DNA of 64,000 nucleotides, from the NCBI GenBank assembly GCA_017644005.1, contig JAEPMJ010000001.1:1302001-1366000 (forward strand). Direction: 5' to 3'. Below the pieces are notes generated by a model. The model was given only the letters and a program-made list of their open reading frames with translations. It did no database searches and had not been told where the DNA came from. This stretch comes from Rhizobiaceae bacterium. GTDB lineage: Bacteria > Pseudomonadota > Alphaproteobacteria > Rhizobiales > Rhizobiaceae. This document shows positions 1-10,800 of the stretch, one piece after another. How positions within the stretch are numbered: the first letter of the stretch is position 1; the number at the start of each line of letters is the position of its first letter. Position numbers and translations under genes: made by a program.

Positions 1-2
1 AG

Positions 3-494
3 GTGCGGCCGGGCATCAAGATACCGCTGCGTGGCGTGCCCCACCTCATCGTGCACGAACCCGGCAAGCGCGGCATGGCCGAAATCGGACAGACCAACGA
101 CGGGCCGGTGCTCATCGTGCATGGCGACCGCCGCTTCCTGCAGCGTCGCGTCGCCGATTTTCTGAAACGCGAGGCAAAGCGCGAAATCGAGGCTTTGGTT
201 GCCAAACATACGGCCGCTGTTGGCCGGCGCGCGAAATCGGTGCGCTTCAAGGATACGAGCTCCCGCTGGGGTTCATGCACGTCCGACGGCGCGCTCTCCT
301 TCTCCTGGCGCATCGCGATGGCGCCAGGCACCGTGATCGACTACCTCGTAGCGCATGAAGTGGCGCATCTCATCGAGATGAACCACGGACCGAAATTCTG
401 GAAGCTCTGCCGCGAGCTCTGCCCGCGCACCGACGAGGCGAAGGCCTGGCTGAAGCGCAACGGCCCGGCGCTTCAGGCAATCGGGTTCGGCTGA
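3..494 (+). CDS. YgjP-like (DUF45) zinc metallopeptidase, 5'-truncated
   Basis: The visible 163 residues carry a zincin motif, HEVAHLIEMNHGPKFW, in which HExxH supplies two zinc ligands and the glutamate base. Just upstream is the SSRWGSC segment seen in YgjP/SprT-like proteins. Family members are usually about 230-250 aa, so the N-terminal third probably lies before the window, and the GTG at base 3 is not a trustworthy start. The protein is predicted to be a cytoplasmic metal-dependent hydrolase of poorly defined substrate. It ends seven bases before the convergent permease gene. The family call is firm; the function is inferred. Confidence 0.85.
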   Translation: MRPGIKIPLRGVPHLIVHEPGKRGMAEIGQTNDGPVLIVHGDRRFLQRRVADFLKREAKREIEALVAKHTAAVGRRAKSVRFKDTSSRWGSCTSDGALSFSWRIAMAPGTVIDYLVAHEVAHLIEMNHGPKFWKLCRELCPRTDEAKAWLKRNGPALQAIGFG

Positions 495-501
495 GGCGGG
501 C

Positions 502-1596
502 TCAGCGCATCTCCGGGCTGCTCATGCCCGGCAGGATGTTGCGTGCAATCGCGATGGTAATCAGCAGTGCGGGAATGGCTATGAAGCCGCCGATCGGACC
601 CCACAGCCACAGCCAGAACGCCAGTGCCAACAACACCAGAAACGGATTGAGCGTCATGGTGCGGCCAACGACCATCGGCGTCACAAACTGCGCTTCCAGA
701 AAATTGACCCCCAGAAAAGCGAGCGGCGGCACGAGGCTCTGGCCAATTGTATCGCCAATTGAGAGACCCACGGCGAAGAGGATGACGGCCATGATGGCGG
801 GACCGATATAGATGACGAAGTTCAGCAGGCCGGCAAGCGCCCCCCACAGAAGCGGCGAAGGCACGCCGACCAGCCACAGGACCAGCGAGACCGCGACGCC
901 AAGGCCGGCATTGATCGCGGTGATCGACAGCAGATAGCGCGAAACGAGTGCCTCCACGTCGCGGAAGATATGCGCGACCCGCCAGCGCAATCTGCGATTG
1001 AAACAAACCCTCAGCAGGGCCGCGCGGATGTCGTTTCGCGTGGCAACAAAGAAATAGAGGCTCGCCATGAAAAGCAGGATTTGCGCCACGATCGCAGGCG
1101 CAAGAAAGGCGACATCCTCGACGCCCGCGCCCTCCTGCTCGACCTTGAGTGTCGAACCGGAACCACCAATCAGGGAGCCCATCTCCTCCTGAAGGTTCTT
1201 CAGCGCGTTGATCGGACCGCGCAGTTCGGCAAGGTGGATCTGCAGCCTGTTCCAGATCCGCGGCAGCTCACCGGCCCAGAACGAAAGCGGGCCCATCAGC
1301 GCAAGCGCAAGAACGCAGACGGCGGCGATAAACAGAAGCACAACCGCGGCCGACGACACCCAGCTCGCCGCGCCGCGCCGCTCCAGCCATGCCGCGGCCG
1401 GGCCAAGCATCAGGCCGACCGTGACTGCCAGCGCGACCGGCATGAGGATGAACGCGCCAGCGTGTAAGGCAAACACCGTACCGACAATTCCCAGTACGAT
1501 AACGGCGGCGTGAGCCCCGCGGGCAAGCAGAAGATCGATCTCGATCTTGAGCGGCAGGCGCGCGATGGGCGGGCGTTTGGTCTCGGGCTTCTTCAT
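502..1596 (-). CDS. AI-2E family transporter (PerM/YhhT-like permease)
   Basis: This 364-aa multi-pass membrane protein has the AI-2E/PerM layout. Paired N-terminal hydrophobic segments lie near residues 32-70 and another near 85-105, then comes a charged soluble stretch, then about four C-terminal helices with the typical GVNFLEAQFVTPMVVG region. The TPMVVGRTMTLNPFLVL segment is characteristic of the family. Members export small molecules or ions, and only a few have been shown to handle autoinducer-2, so the substrate is unknown. The gene is convergent with the metallopeptidase and divergent from trpF. Its ATG has no strong Shine-Dalgarno sequence. Confidence 0.85.
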   Translation of the reverse strand: MKKPETKRPPIARLPLKIEIDLLLARGAHAAVIVLGIVGTVFALHAGAFILMPVALAVTVGLMLGPAAAWLERRGAASWVSSAAVVLLFIAAVCVLALALMGPLSFWAGELPRIWNRLQIHLAELRGPINALKNLQEEMGSLIGGSGSTLKVEQEGAGVEDVAFLAPAIVAQILLFMASLYFFVATRNDIRAALLRVCFNRRLRWRVAHIFRDVEALVSRYLLSITAINAGLGVAVSLVLWLVGVPSPLLWGALAGLLNFVIYIGPAIMAVILFAVGLSIGDTIGQSLVPPLAFLGVNFLEAQFVTPMVVGRTMTLNPFLVLLALAFWLWLWGPIGGFIAIPALLITIAIARNILPGMSSPEMR

Positions 1597-1999
1597 TTGA
1601 CAGTTCGATTGAATGCGAATTGGGGCCGGATGACGGCCAATGCCGTGACTTCACGTGCCCAAACGCGGTTGTATCCACGTTTCATATCCGGACGTGCATT
1701 ATATTGAACACGTGATTCCTGAGCTTGATTGGCTTCGTCCTGGTTGTCGCGGCTCGTCGGGCGCCGCAAAGCGTACAGGACTTCTCCAAAAAACAAATGG
1801 GCCGCTACGCCGTCGGCAATCCTATATGCAAGTGGCCTCAACACCGGACTTTGAGGACGATTCGCTCGGCCGCGTGTGACTTTACCGCGAGCCGGTCGGG
1901 TCCTGTGTGCTTGCCTCGGGCCAGATCGTTCACCGGCATCTCAAGCGGTATGCGGCTGAATCTCGACACCGGCCCAAGCGCATTGTATTTGCTTGTCAC
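1597..1999. other. 403-bp gap between divergent permease and trpF
   Basis: This gap lies between the permease start and the preferred trpF start and should hold promoters for both. Several short ORFs cross it in different frames, but none has recognisable similarity, consistent codon use or a good ribosome binding site. The LapA (DUF1049) gene often found before trpF in rhizobia is not evident here. I see no tRNA or strong terminator. Confidence 0.5.
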
Positions 2000-2659
2000 A
2001 TGGCGCTCGACATCAAAATCTGCGGGCTGAAAACGCCCGAAACGATCGCTGCCGCACTTGACGGCGGCGCGACCCACATCGGCTTCATCTTCTTCGCCAA
2101 AAGCCCGCGCTATCTGGCTCCCGAACTCGCGGGCGACCTGCGGCTCGCCGCGCGGGGCCAGGCGGATGCGGTGGCAGTCACGGTCGACGCCGACAACGCG
2201 TTTCTCGACGAGATCGTACTCGCCATGTCGCCAGACATGCTGCAGCTTCACGGGCGCGAAACGCCCGAGCGGGTGGCAGCGATCCGCGCGCGCTACAGCC
2301 TCCCGGTTATGAAGGCGCTGTCCGTTTCGGAACCCGGCGATCTCGACAGGATCGCCGCATATCGGGATGTCGCAGACCGGTTTCTGCTCGACGCCAAGCC
2401 GCCAAAAGGCTCCGAGCTTCCCGGCGGCAATGGGGTCACCTTCGACTGGCGCATACTCACCGCCCTTGACGCGGACATCGACTACATGCTTTCCGGAGGG
2501 CTCAACGCCGCCAATATCGGCGAGGCCCAGCGACTGGCGAACCCGCCCGGGATAGACATTTCCTCCGGCGTCGAAAGTGCGCCGGGCATCAAGGATGTGG
2601 GGCTGATCAGAGATTTCTTCGGGGCCGTGCAGGAAGCGCAATCGACAAGCGCGGCCTGA
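2000..2659 (+). CDS. trpF: Phosphoribosylanthranilate isomerase
   Basis: TrpF catalyses the Amadori rearrangement of N-(5-phosphoribosyl)anthranilate to CdRP in tryptophan synthesis. The protein opens with [14 protein letters not shown], where Cys in KICG is the usual catalytic position, and ends with the [10 protein letters not shown] and [10 protein letters not shown] phosphate-binding strands of the TIM barrel. The longer 250-aa ORF starts at 1907, but its first 31 residues are unlike TrpF, so ATG 2000 (219 aa) is preferred. No clear Shine-Dalgarno sequence precedes it. The gene leads the trpF-trpB-trpA-accD-folC run. Confidence 0.93.
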   Translation: MALDIKICGLKTPETIAAALDGGATHIGFIFFAKSPRYLAPELAGDLRLAARGQADAVAVTVDADNAFLDEIVLAMSPDMLQLHGRETPERVAAIRARYSLPVMKALSVSEPGDLDRIAAYRDVADRFLLDAKPPKGSELPGGNGVTFDWRILTALDADIDYMLSGGLNAANIGEAQRLANPPGIDISSGVESAPGIKDVGLIRDFFGAVQEAQSTSAA

Positions 2660-2687
2660 CTGGCCCGAACAGCCAGGAGGCCGGGCC

Positions 2688-3908
2688 ATGAACAAGCCGG
2701 CGTTGCCGAATTCCTTCCGCACCGGACCCGACGAGCAGGGCATGTTCGGCATGTTCGGCGGCCGATTTGTCGCCGAAACGCTGATGCCGCTGATCCTCGA
2801 CCTCGAACACCACTGGAACGAGGCCAAGGACGATCCGGCATTCAAGGCAGAGATCGAGCAGCTCAACAAGCACTATACGGGCCGGCCGTCGCCGCTCTAT
2901 TTCGCCGAGCGCCTGACCGAACATCTCGGCGGCGCGAAAATCTACTTCAAGCGCGACGAACTCAATCACACCGGCTCGCACAAGATCAACAACTGCCTCG
3001 GGCAGATTCTGCTCGCCAAGCGCATGGGCAAGACGCGCATCATCGCCGAAACGGGTGCCGGCCAGCATGGCGTGGCCTCCGCCACAGTTGCCGCGCGCTT
3101 CGGTTATCCCTGCGTGGTCTATATGGGCGCCACCGACGTTCAGCGGCAGGCGCCCAATGTGTTCCGCATGAAGCTTCTCGGCGCCGAGGTGCGGCCGGTA
3201 ACGTCGGGCCACGGCACTCTCAAGGACGCGATGAACGAGGCGTTGCGCGACTGGGTGACCAATGTCGAGGACACCTACTACCTGATCGGCACCGCCGCCG
3301 GCCCGCACCCCTATCCCGAGCTGGTGCGCGAATTTCAGTCCGTCATCGGCCGCGAGGTGCGCGAACAGATGATGGAAGCCGAGGGGCGGCTGCCCGATAT
3401 GCTGGTTGCGGCCGTCGGCGGCGGCTCCAACGCCATCGGTCTTTTCCACCCGTTCCTGGACGACGAGGACGTGCAGATCGTGGGCGTGGAAGCCGGCGGC
3501 AAGGGGCTTGCAGGCGACGAGCATTGCGCCTCGCTGACGGCCGGGCGGCCGGGCGTACTGCATGGCAACCGCACCTACCTGCTGCAGAATGAAGACGGCC
3601 AGATCAATGAGGGCCACTCGATTTCGGCCGGCCTCGACTATCCCGGCATCGGGCCTGAGCATTCCTGGTTGAAGGATAGCGGGCGGGTGGACTATGTGCC
3701 GGTCATGGACGACGAGGCGCTGGAGGCGTTCCAGCTGCTCACTCGTCTCGAGGGCATCATCCCGGCGCTGGAACCCGCGCATGCTCTGGCGGAAGTCATC
3801 AAGCGCGCACCGAAAATGGCAAAAGATCAGATCATCGTCATGAATCTGTGCGGCCGCGGCGACAAGGATGTCTTCACGGTCGGCAAGATTCTCGGACATG
3901 AGCTATAG
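2688..3908 (+). CDS. trpB: Tryptophan synthase beta chain
   Basis: TrpB condenses indole with L-serine on pyridoxal phosphate to make tryptophan, as the beta subunit of the alpha2beta2 complex. The PLP-binding lysine lies in HTGSHKINN (about residue 99), and the glycine-rich phosphate-binding loop GGGSNAIG is present near residue 245. The length of 406 aa is normal. An AGGAGG sequence lies about eight bases before ATG 2688. The gene follows trpF by 28 bases. It is separated from trpA by a small unknown gene. Confidence 0.98.
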   Translation: MNKPALPNSFRTGPDEQGMFGMFGGRFVAETLMPLILDLEHHWNEAKDDPAFKAEIEQLNKHYTGRPSPLYFAERLTEHLGGAKIYFKRDELNHTGSHKINNCLGQILLAKRMGKTRIIAETGAGQHGVASATVAARFGYPCVVYMGATDVQRQAPNVFRMKLLGAEVRPVTSGHGTLKDAMNEALRDWVTNVEDTYYLIGTAAGPHPYPELVREFQSVIGREVREQMMEAEGRLPDMLVAAVGGGSNAIGLFHPFLDDEDVQIVGVEAGGKGLAGDEHCASLTAGRPGVLHGNRTYLLQNEDGQINEGHSISAGLDYPGIGPEHSWLKDSGRVDYVPVMDDEALEAFQLLTRLEGIIPALEPAHALAEVIKRAPKMAKDQIIVMNLCGRGDKDVFTVGKILGHEL

Positions 3909-3946
3909 TACGGACGGTGTGCAAGCAGCCGGGAGGCAAGCCAGCC

Positions 3947-4186
3947 ATGTTCGAGATTTACCGTTCGAAACAGAACCCGCAGCATTATGTGGCGATCCGC
4001 GCCGACGACATGCGCGAAAATCCGAAAGGCATCCGAGAAAGCCGCAACCTTGCGCTGATGACACGGATCGCGGATGACGATGCCAAACGCATTGCCTTTG
4101 ACGGCGGCGAGGCGATGAGCCGGATCGCGCGCGACGGGTTTTATGCCTTCGCAGTGACCATCCAGGTGCGCGAACACGCCGAGTGA
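3947..4186 (+). CDS. Small uncharacterised protein between trpB and trpA
   Basis: This 79-aa ORF fills the space between trpB and trpA on the same strand, with 38- and 37-base gaps. The ORF track opens at GTG 3917, but ATG 3947 with GGGAGG upstream is the better start. The product is soluble and charged, beginning [18 protein letters not shown] and ending with [15 protein letters not shown]. There is no signal peptide, membrane segment or cysteine. I do not recognise a family. Position and ribosome binding site suggest a real cotranscribed gene, possibly tied to tryptophan synthase, but that link is only positional. Confidence 0.7.
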   Translation: MFEIYRSKQNPQHYVAIRADDMRENPKGIRESRNLALMTRIADDDAKRIAFDGGEAMSRIARDGFYAFAVTIQVREHAE

Positions 4187-4223
4187 AAGACTTCAGAGCC
4201 GGACCGGCGAACAGGAAACACGC

Positions 4224-5063
4224 ATGACCACACGCATTGACCGCCGCTTCGCGGCACTGAAAGCCGAGGGCCGGCCGGGGCTCGTGACCTATTTCATGGG
4301 CGGCGATCCCGACTATGAGACCTCGCTGTCGATCATGAAGGCGCTGCCCAAAGCGGGCGCCGACGTCATCGAGCTCGGCATGCCCTTTTCGGACCCGATG
4401 GCCGACGGTCCGGCAATCCAAGCGGCGGGCCTGCGCGCACTCAAGGGCGGGCAGACGCTGGCCAAGACGCTGGCAATGGCGGCAGACTTTCGCAGGCAAG
4501 ACGACGACACGCCGATCGTGATGATGGGCTATTACAACCCGATCTACATTTACGGCGTCGAGCGGTTTCTGCGCGACGCCAAGACCTGCGGCGTCGATGG
4601 TCTGATCGTAGTCGACCTGCCGCCCGAGATGGATGAGGAACTGTGCGTTCCCGCTCTCAAAGCCGGACTCAACTTCATTCGCCTCGCAACGCCGACGACC
4701 GACGAAAAGCGCATGCCGGCAGTGCTGAACAACACATCCGGCTTTGTCTATTACGTATCGATGACCGGCATCACAGGATCGGCGCTGCCCGATACCACCA
4801 AAGTCGGCGCAGCGGTCAACCGCATCAAGGCACATACCGATCTGCCAGTCTGTGTAGGTTTCGGCGTCAAGACGGCCGAGCAGGCGCGAGCGATCGGGGC
4901 TTCGGCCGACGGCGTGGTCGTTGGCACCGCAATCGTGAACGCAGTCGCAAATGTGCTCACCGCCGACGGCAGAAAGACAGCCGATCCGGCGGATGCCGTG
5001 GCAACGCTTGTCGGCGGACTTGCGCAGGGCGTGCGCCAGGCCCGCCTTGCCGCCGCCCAATAG
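4224..5063 (+). CDS. trpA: Tryptophan synthase alpha chain
   Basis: TrpA cleaves indole-3-glycerol phosphate to indole and glyceraldehyde-3-phosphate and channels indole to TrpB. The catalytic Glu and Asp sit in [15 protein letters not shown], and the phosphate-binding [10 protein letters not shown] and [10 protein letters not shown] segments are present. The length of 279 aa is typical. The ATG has no strong Shine-Dalgarno sequence but alignment with the family start ([13 protein letters not shown]) is good. accD follows after 45 bases, an arrangement common in alphaproteobacteria. Confidence 0.98.
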   Translation: MTTRIDRRFAALKAEGRPGLVTYFMGGDPDYETSLSIMKALPKAGADVIELGMPFSDPMADGPAIQAAGLRALKGGQTLAKTLAMAADFRRQDDDTPIVMMGYYNPIYIYGVERFLRDAKTCGVDGLIVVDLPPEMDEELCVPALKAGLNFIRLATPTTDEKRMPAVLNNTSGFVYYVSMTGITGSALPDTTKVGAAVNRIKAHTDLPVCVGFGVKTAEQARAIGASADGVVVGTAIVNAVANVLTADGRKTADPADAVATLVGGLAQGVRQARLAAAQ

Positions 5064-5108
5064 TTTCTCCATGTATCGCCGCAGCGTATCCGCGAAGGGA
5101 GACCGCAA

Positions 5109-6041
5109 ATGAACTGGATCACCAACTTCGTCCGGCCGAAGATCAACTCGATTCTCGGGCGCCGGGACATGCCGGAAAATCTCTGGATCAAGGACCCCGA
5201 AACCGGCGAGATGGTGTTCCACAAGGACCTCGAGGAAAACCAGTTCGTCATCCCCTCCTCAGGCCATCACATGCGGATTTCGGCCAAGGAGCGGCTGGAG
5301 CACTTCTTCGACAACGGCGCGTTCGAGACGCTGGATATTCCGAAAGTCGCCACCGATCCGCTGAGATTCCGCGACGAAAAACGTTATGTCGACCGCCTGA
5401 AGGAAGCACGCAACAAGACCGCGCTCGAAGATGCCGTGCTTGCCGCGCAAGGGACGATCGAAGACCTCCCGATTGTCGCGGTGGTTCAGGACTTCGCCTT
5501 CATGGGCGGTTCGCTCGGCATGGCGGCGGGCGAGACCATCATCAAGGCATTCGAGACCGCGCTGGCCGAAAAACGGCCGCTGGTGCTGTTTGCCGCATCG
5601 GGCGGCGCGCGGATGCAGGAAGGCATCCTTTCACTGATGCAGTTGCCGCGCACGACAGTCGCGGTGGATCGGCTGAAAGAAGCCGGCCTGCCCTATATCG
5701 TCGTATTGACCAACCCGACCACGGGCGGCGTCACGGCCTCTTACGCCATGCTGGGTGACATCCATATTGCGGAGCCGGGCGCGCTCATCGGATTTGCCGG
5801 CCCGCGCGTGATCGAACAGACAATCCGCGAGAAACTGCCCGAGGGCTTCCAGCGGGCGGAGTATCTAATGGAACACGGCATGGTCGATATGGTCGTCTCA
5901 CGGCTGGAAATGAAAGCCACCGTGGCGCGCCTGCTGCGCCTGCTGTTGAAGTCGCCTGTGCCGGAAGCGACTGCGGCCGATCCCGACGCACCGGCATTGC
6001 CCGCCCCGGAGCCGGAGAGCGAGCAGCCGGCCACGCAGTAA
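5109..6041 (+). CDS. accD: Acetyl-CoA carboxylase carboxyltransferase subunit beta
   Basis: AccD is the beta half of the carboxyltransferase that moves carboxyl from carboxybiotin to acetyl-CoA, the first committed step of fatty acid synthesis. The crotonase-fold core is clear ([39 protein letters not shown]). The N-terminal zinc-ribbon module is recognisable by [10 protein letters not shown] and [12 protein letters not shown], but all four Cys positions of the classical finger are replaced (D, T, I, S), so zinc binding there is unlikely. The C-terminal tail is Pro/Ala/Glu-rich and probably disordered. A GGGAG sequence precedes the ATG. Confidence 0.96.
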   Translation: MNWITNFVRPKINSILGRRDMPENLWIKDPETGEMVFHKDLEENQFVIPSSGHHMRISAKERLEHFFDNGAFETLDIPKVATDPLRFRDEKRYVDRLKEARNKTALEDAVLAAQGTIEDLPIVAVVQDFAFMGGSLGMAAGETIIKAFETALAEKRPLVLFAASGGARMQEGILSLMQLPRTTVAVDRLKEAGLPYIVVLTNPTTGGVTASYAMLGDIHIAEPGALIGFAGPRVIEQTIREKLPEGFQRAEYLMEHGMVDMVVSRLEMKATVARLLRLLLKSPVPEATAADPDAPALPAPEPESEQPATQ

Positions 6042-6089
6042 TTCGGGTTTTCGTAAACCAGCCCGTACGCCATCGACCGAGACACTTCC

Positions 6090-7421
6090 ATGACGACCCT
6101 AACTGCCGACCAGGAAATCGATCGGCTGATGTCGCTGCACCAGAAGGGCTTCGACCTTTCGCTCGACCGAATCAGATCGTTGCTGGGACGGCTCGGCCAT
6201 CCCGAAAAAAAGCTGCCACCGGTGATCCATATCGCCGGCACCAACGGCAAAGGCTCGGCCGTGGCATTTTCACGGGCGCTGCTGGAGGCCGGCGGCCACA
6301 CCGTACATGCGCATATTTCACCGCATCTGGTACGCTGGCACGAGCGATACCGAATCGCCGGGAAGGGCGGCGGGCAGCTTGTTTCCGACGCTGTCCTCGC
6401 CGATGCGATCCACCGCGCGGCGGACGCAAATGGCGACGATCCCACAACCGTGTTCGAGATTCTCACCGCGGTGGCGTTCCTTCTGTTTTCCGAACACCAA
6501 GCCGACGCCACGATCATGGAAGTCGGGCTCGGCGGACGTTTCGACGCTACCAACGTTATCGAAAAACCAGCCGTATCGGTGATCATGCCGATTTCTCTCG
6601 ATCATGAGGCCTATCTCGGCGACCGGGTCGAGCTGATTGCCGCGGAGAAGGCAGGCATCATCAAACCAGGCGTGCCGGTGGTGATCGGCGCGCAGCCGAG
6701 CGAGACCGCACGCGATGTGCTGATCGAGACCGCGGAGCGCGTGGGCGCACCGGTCATTGCCTACGGAACCGACTTCCTGGCTCATGAGGAAAACGGGCGA
6801 CTGATCTATCAGGATGGATACGGGCTGATGGATATCGCGCTGCCACGGTTACAGGGACGGCATCAGATTGCCAATGCGGCAGCAGCGATCGCGGCGGTTC
6901 GGGCCGCCGGTTTTGCCATTGATGCCGAAGTGGCCGACCGCGCCATGAGCACCGTGAGCTGGCCCGGGCGGCTGCAGAAACTGCCTGCCGGACGCCTGTG
7001 GGAAAACGCGCCGGAGGGTTCCGAAATCTGGATCGATGGCGGGCACAATCCCGGAGCAGGACTGGTGATTGCCGAGGCGCTGGCCGGGGAAGAGGAGCGG
7101 TTTTCGCGTCCGCTGTTCCTGATAGCGGGAATGCTGAACACCAAGGATCAGAGCGGGTTCTTCCGGGCGTTCGAGGGTATGGTACGCCATGTATATACCG
7201 TGCCCGTTGAATCCAGCGATGCGGGTGTGTCCCCGTCGGAACTCACGGTTCGAGCGATGGAGGCGGGGCTGTCGGCCGAGCCGGTTGCCTCCGTCGAAAA
7301 TGCACTGAAGCTTCTGCGCGATACCTGGGACGAGGAAGAAACTCCGCCGCGTGTCCTGATCTGCGGATCACTTTATCTTATTGGCGCTGTCCTGGAAGCC
7401 AACGGCACGCTGCCGGCATAA
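6090..7421 (+). CDS. folC: Bifunctional dihydrofolate/folylpolyglutamate synthase
   Basis: FolC adds L-glutamate to dihydropteroate and then gamma-linked glutamates to folates, using ATP. The P-loop IAGTNGKGS lies near residue 48, followed by HISPHLVRWHER, and the Mur-ligase-like core motif TIMEVGLGGRFDATN is intact. WIDGGHNPGAG marks the C-terminal domain. The length of 443 aa is usual. The gene ends the trp-accD-folC run, directly followed by a bidirectional hairpin terminator shared with trxA. Confidence 0.96.
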   Translation: MTTLTADQEIDRLMSLHQKGFDLSLDRIRSLLGRLGHPEKKLPPVIHIAGTNGKGSAVAFSRALLEAGGHTVHAHISPHLVRWHERYRIAGKGGGQLVSDAVLADAIHRAADANGDDPTTVFEILTAVAFLLFSEHQADATIMEVGLGGRFDATNVIEKPAVSVIMPISLDHEAYLGDRVELIAAEKAGIIKPGVPVVIGAQPSETARDVLIETAERVGAPVIAYGTDFLAHEENGRLIYQDGYGLMDIALPRLQGRHQIANAAAAIAAVRAAGFAIDAEVADRAMSTVSWPGRLQKLPAGRLWENAPEGSEIWIDGGHNPGAGLVIAEALAGEEERFSRPLFLIAGMLNTKDQSGFFRAFEGMVRHVYTVPVESSDAGVSPSELTVRAMEAGLSAEPVASVENALKLLRDTWDEEETPPRVLICGSLYLIGAVLEANGTLPA

Positions 7422-7422
7422 G

Positions 7423-7448
7423 AAAGGCGCGGAAACCCGCGCCTTTTC
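7423..7448. terminator. Bidirectional terminator between folC and trxA
   Basis: AAAGGCGCGG pairs perfectly with CCGCGCCTTT across an AAAC loop, giving a 10-bp GC-rich stem. It is flanked by short T/A runs on both sides and lies in the 48-bp gap between two convergent genes. Confidence 0.85.
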
Positions 7449-7469
7449 CAGGAACCCATTTCCTTCGGA

Positions 7470-7793
7470 TCAGCCGACCGCACCGCCGATCCATGCCGAA
7501 AGTGCGGTCTTGGGAGCGGCGCCCACCTTCATGTCGGCGACTTCGCCACCCTTGAAGAGCATCAGCGTCGGAATGGAACGCACGCCATACTGTGCTGCGA
7601 GCTCTGGGTTCTCGTCAATATTGAGCTTGGCAACCTTGACCTTGCCGCCCAGTTCGTTGGCGATCTCTTCCAGTGCCGGCGAGATCATCTTGCAGGGACC
7701 GCACCACTCGGCCCAGAAATCCACGACGACCGGCTCTGCGGCTTCCAGCACGTCGCTCTTGAAGCTGTTGTTGTCGACTTTCACGGTGGCCAT
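7470..7793 (-). CDS. trxA: Thioredoxin
   Basis: This 107-aa thioredoxin has the redox motif [10 protein letters not shown] and the cis-proline segment [13 protein letters not shown], so it should be the general cytosolic disulfide reductant. The ORF begins six codons earlier, but AAGGAG lies eight bases before the ATG at 7793, giving the canonical MATVKVDN start. It is the last gene of the - strand divL-addA run, 76 bases after addA, and ends at the bidirectional terminator. The chromosomal pairing of trxA with addA is familiar in rhizobia. Confidence 0.97.
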   Translation of the reverse strand: MATVKVDNNSFKSDVLEAAEPVVVDFWAEWCGPCKMISPALEEIANELGGKVKVAKLNIDENPELAAQYGVRSIPTLMLFKGGEVADMKVGAAPKTALSAWIGGAVG

Positions 7794-7869
7794 TGCGGGC
7801 ACTCCTTGCATGTTCCGAAGTTGATCCAGATGTGGGCCTTCATGCCCGCGCCGTCAAGCTGGCCGCAAG

Positions 7870-10800
7870 TCACGGGGTGGTGAGCGCCTCCAGCGCGGCG
7901 TCGAGCGCTTGTGCGTCGAGCTCGATGAGACGCGGCCCTTCTGTAAAAAGAAGCGCAGCACGCACGGTGCGGCCGGGGTAGATCGGCTCAAGCAGAGCGC
8001 GGTAGATCGCCAGCTGCCGCACCTGGTTTTCCGGCACTTCCTCTGCATTGCGCGGCGCAAGGCGGCCAGTCTTGTAGTCGACGATCAGAACTCCGTCGTC
8101 CGAGACTGCGAGGCGGTCGACCTTGCCCGACACCGACCAGCGGCGCCCGCCCGCCTCCACTTCGCCCATCAGCGACACTTCCGCGCGGGAACCCGGCGCA
8201 AAGACGCCGGCAAACGCCGAATCGGACAGAATCGCACTGACCGATTCGGCAATGCGATCGCGTTCGGTCTGCGGCCAATCAGAAGCAATCGAACAGAGGT
8301 AGCGCTCAAGAGCAGGCAAGCGCTCCGCCGGCGCCATGGTTGGAAGAAGCTGCAGCAGCCGATGAACTGCAATACCGCGCGCCTGCGCAAATGATGGCTC
8401 GCGATTCGGGTCGAGCACCGGCGACGACGCGGGAGCGACTGGCTGTCCTGCATCATCGTCGGGAGTATAGCCAGCGCCGGAAGGTCGTAGCGGAGGCGGA
8501 GGCCTGGGCGCGGCAGGCATAGGTCCGAGCGGATCGGGGGCGACAGTGCGAACTGGCATCTCGCGCTCAGGTTGGTCGATCTGCGGCGCCTCAGCCTCAT
8601 CAAACGTCGTATAGCGGAACCGCAGGGCCGGCACGTCCATGCCCTGGATTTCACGTGATTGGGTATGTTCGGAGCCCTGAAGCGCGGCTTCCACCATGCC
8701 ATGCCAGGAAAGCGTCGGACGGCCACGTACGCCGTGATAACCGCATACGATCAGCCGGTCTTCTGCCCGTGTCATGCCGACATAAAGCAGGCGGCGATAC
8801 TCTTCTTCCGCGGCGTCGCGGATTGACGCGCCCCGACCCTTCGCAAAGGGATTTGCCGCACCCGGTCCGGCGCGCCACAGGTAGCCATCGCCCGACCAAT
8901 CGCCGTTACGTGAGCGAAACGGCATAAGCACGGGAAGGTGTTGTGTATGGAACGCCTCGCTGCCCGGGTCGACCAGAAAGACAACCGGCGCTTCCAGACC
9001 TTTCGATGCATGGACGGTCATGATCCGCACTTCGTCGCGGTTCTGATCCATCTCGCGCTTGATCTCGGGTGCGGATTCATCGAGCGCCGCAAGCAGCGCC
9101 TCCAGCCCATCACCTCCGGTCTGTTCGATCGCCAGGCAGAAGCTCAGAAATTCATCGATCACGTCACCGGCTTCGGCGCCGAGCCGTGCCACAAGTTTCG
9201 CACGCACAGCCGGCGTGCCCGGCGCACCGGCGAGCAGCCCGGCATAAAATTCGAACACCGGCTGGAAAGCCGCGCTGTCTCTCCAGGCTTCAAGCGTTCT
9301 GACAACATTCCCCAACAGCAGGTCGCCTTCGGCCTGGTGGCGCAGGGATGAATAAAGCGACTGGTGATCCCGGTCATGCGCGAACGCAAACAGCTCCTTG
9401 TCGGTCAGGCCGAAGATCGGGCTGCGAAGCAGGGCAGCCAGCGACAGGTCATCCTCCGGCTGCTGCACGAAGCGGGCAATCGCCAGCAGATCCTTCACCG
9501 CAATATGGTCCGTCAACACCAGACGGTCGGCACCCGCCACCGGCACGGCGCGACCAACATCCTTCAGCGCACGGGTCAACGCATGAACGAAGCTGCCACG
9601 CTTGCGCACCAGAACCAGAATGTCGCCCGGCGTGAGCCTGCGTTTCTGACCTTCCAGTATCTCGCCGTCGCGAAGCCAGCTGCCGATTGTATCGGCAATG
9701 GTCTCGGCAAGCCGCACGGAAGGCGCCGAGGCATGGTCGACCGGCTGCGTCCAATCGTCGGGTTCCTCCACCGTCTCCGGTCCGAGCGAGGGCCACAACT
9801 CGACGTAGCCCGGCTGGCCGGTGCGGATGCCGTCATGCACGATCAGGTCTGGATCGCGCGTCAGCCCCTTGCGCCTGATATCGTCGGCAAACACCAGATC
9901 GACGGCCTGCAGCACATCGTCAGTGGAGCGGAATGAGCGGGTGAGCCTTACCCGCTCGAAACGGCCATCGGCAGTCGCAACGCTGCGCGCAAATTCGTAA
10001 CCGCTTTCAGCGAAGGCTTCCGGCACGGCGCCCTGGAAGGAATAGATCGACTGTTTTTCGTCGCCGACGGCGAAGATCGTTCGGCGGATATGGTCGCGCG
10101 CGCCGCGACCGGCAAAGAACTCGGCGGCGAGGCTCTTCACCACGCGCCACTGGTCAGGACTGGTGTCCTGCGCCTCGTCGATCAATATGTGGTCGATGCC
10201 CTGGTCGAGCTTGTATTGCACCCACGCGCTGGCGTCGGCGCGCGCAAGAAGCGCAGAGGTACGGCCGATGAGGTCGTTGAAATCGAGATAGCCGCGGGCG
10301 CTCTTGATGCGCTCGTATCGCGCGATCAGCCAGTCGGCGATGGTGAGCGCCGAGCCTGTTGCCTCGACCATGCGGAACAGCGCCAGCCGGTCGCGCACCT
10401 CCATAATGTGCCCTGCGGCCGCCTGATAGCGATCGTACAGATCGGGCAATTCGAGGCGCAGCTGCTTCTTGAATCGGCTTGCGGCATAGGGCTGGCCGTC
10501 GGTGGATTTGAGGAAGCCGTTCACCAGATGGTCGAGACGCCTTTCCGCCGATGCTTCCGTGAAGGCTGCAGTCATTTCGGGCAGCATATCCTTCACCACC
10601 GCAGCTGCACCTGACAGTTGCGCTTGCTCGGCGAACCGCCGGAAATAGGCCGCATCGAACCGCGGCAGCGGCCATACGCCGGCGGCGACACTGTCAGCGG
10701 TATCGTCCAGCGCAAATCCGAACTCGGTGCGCAAGACCGAGAATCCGCCATCCTCGTCGCGCGCTTCGGCGATGAACCGCCGCAGCCCGTCGCGATACCT

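Noticed and set aside
1593-1879. Short ORFs in the permease-trpF gap as a LapA or other small gene
   Set aside because: None has the hydrophobic pattern of LapA/DUF1049 or a credible ribosome binding site.
2607-5222. 430- and 439-aa minus-strand ORFs opposite trpB and trpA
   Set aside because: Both are antisense shadows of highly conserved tryptophan synthase genes and have no recognisable family.
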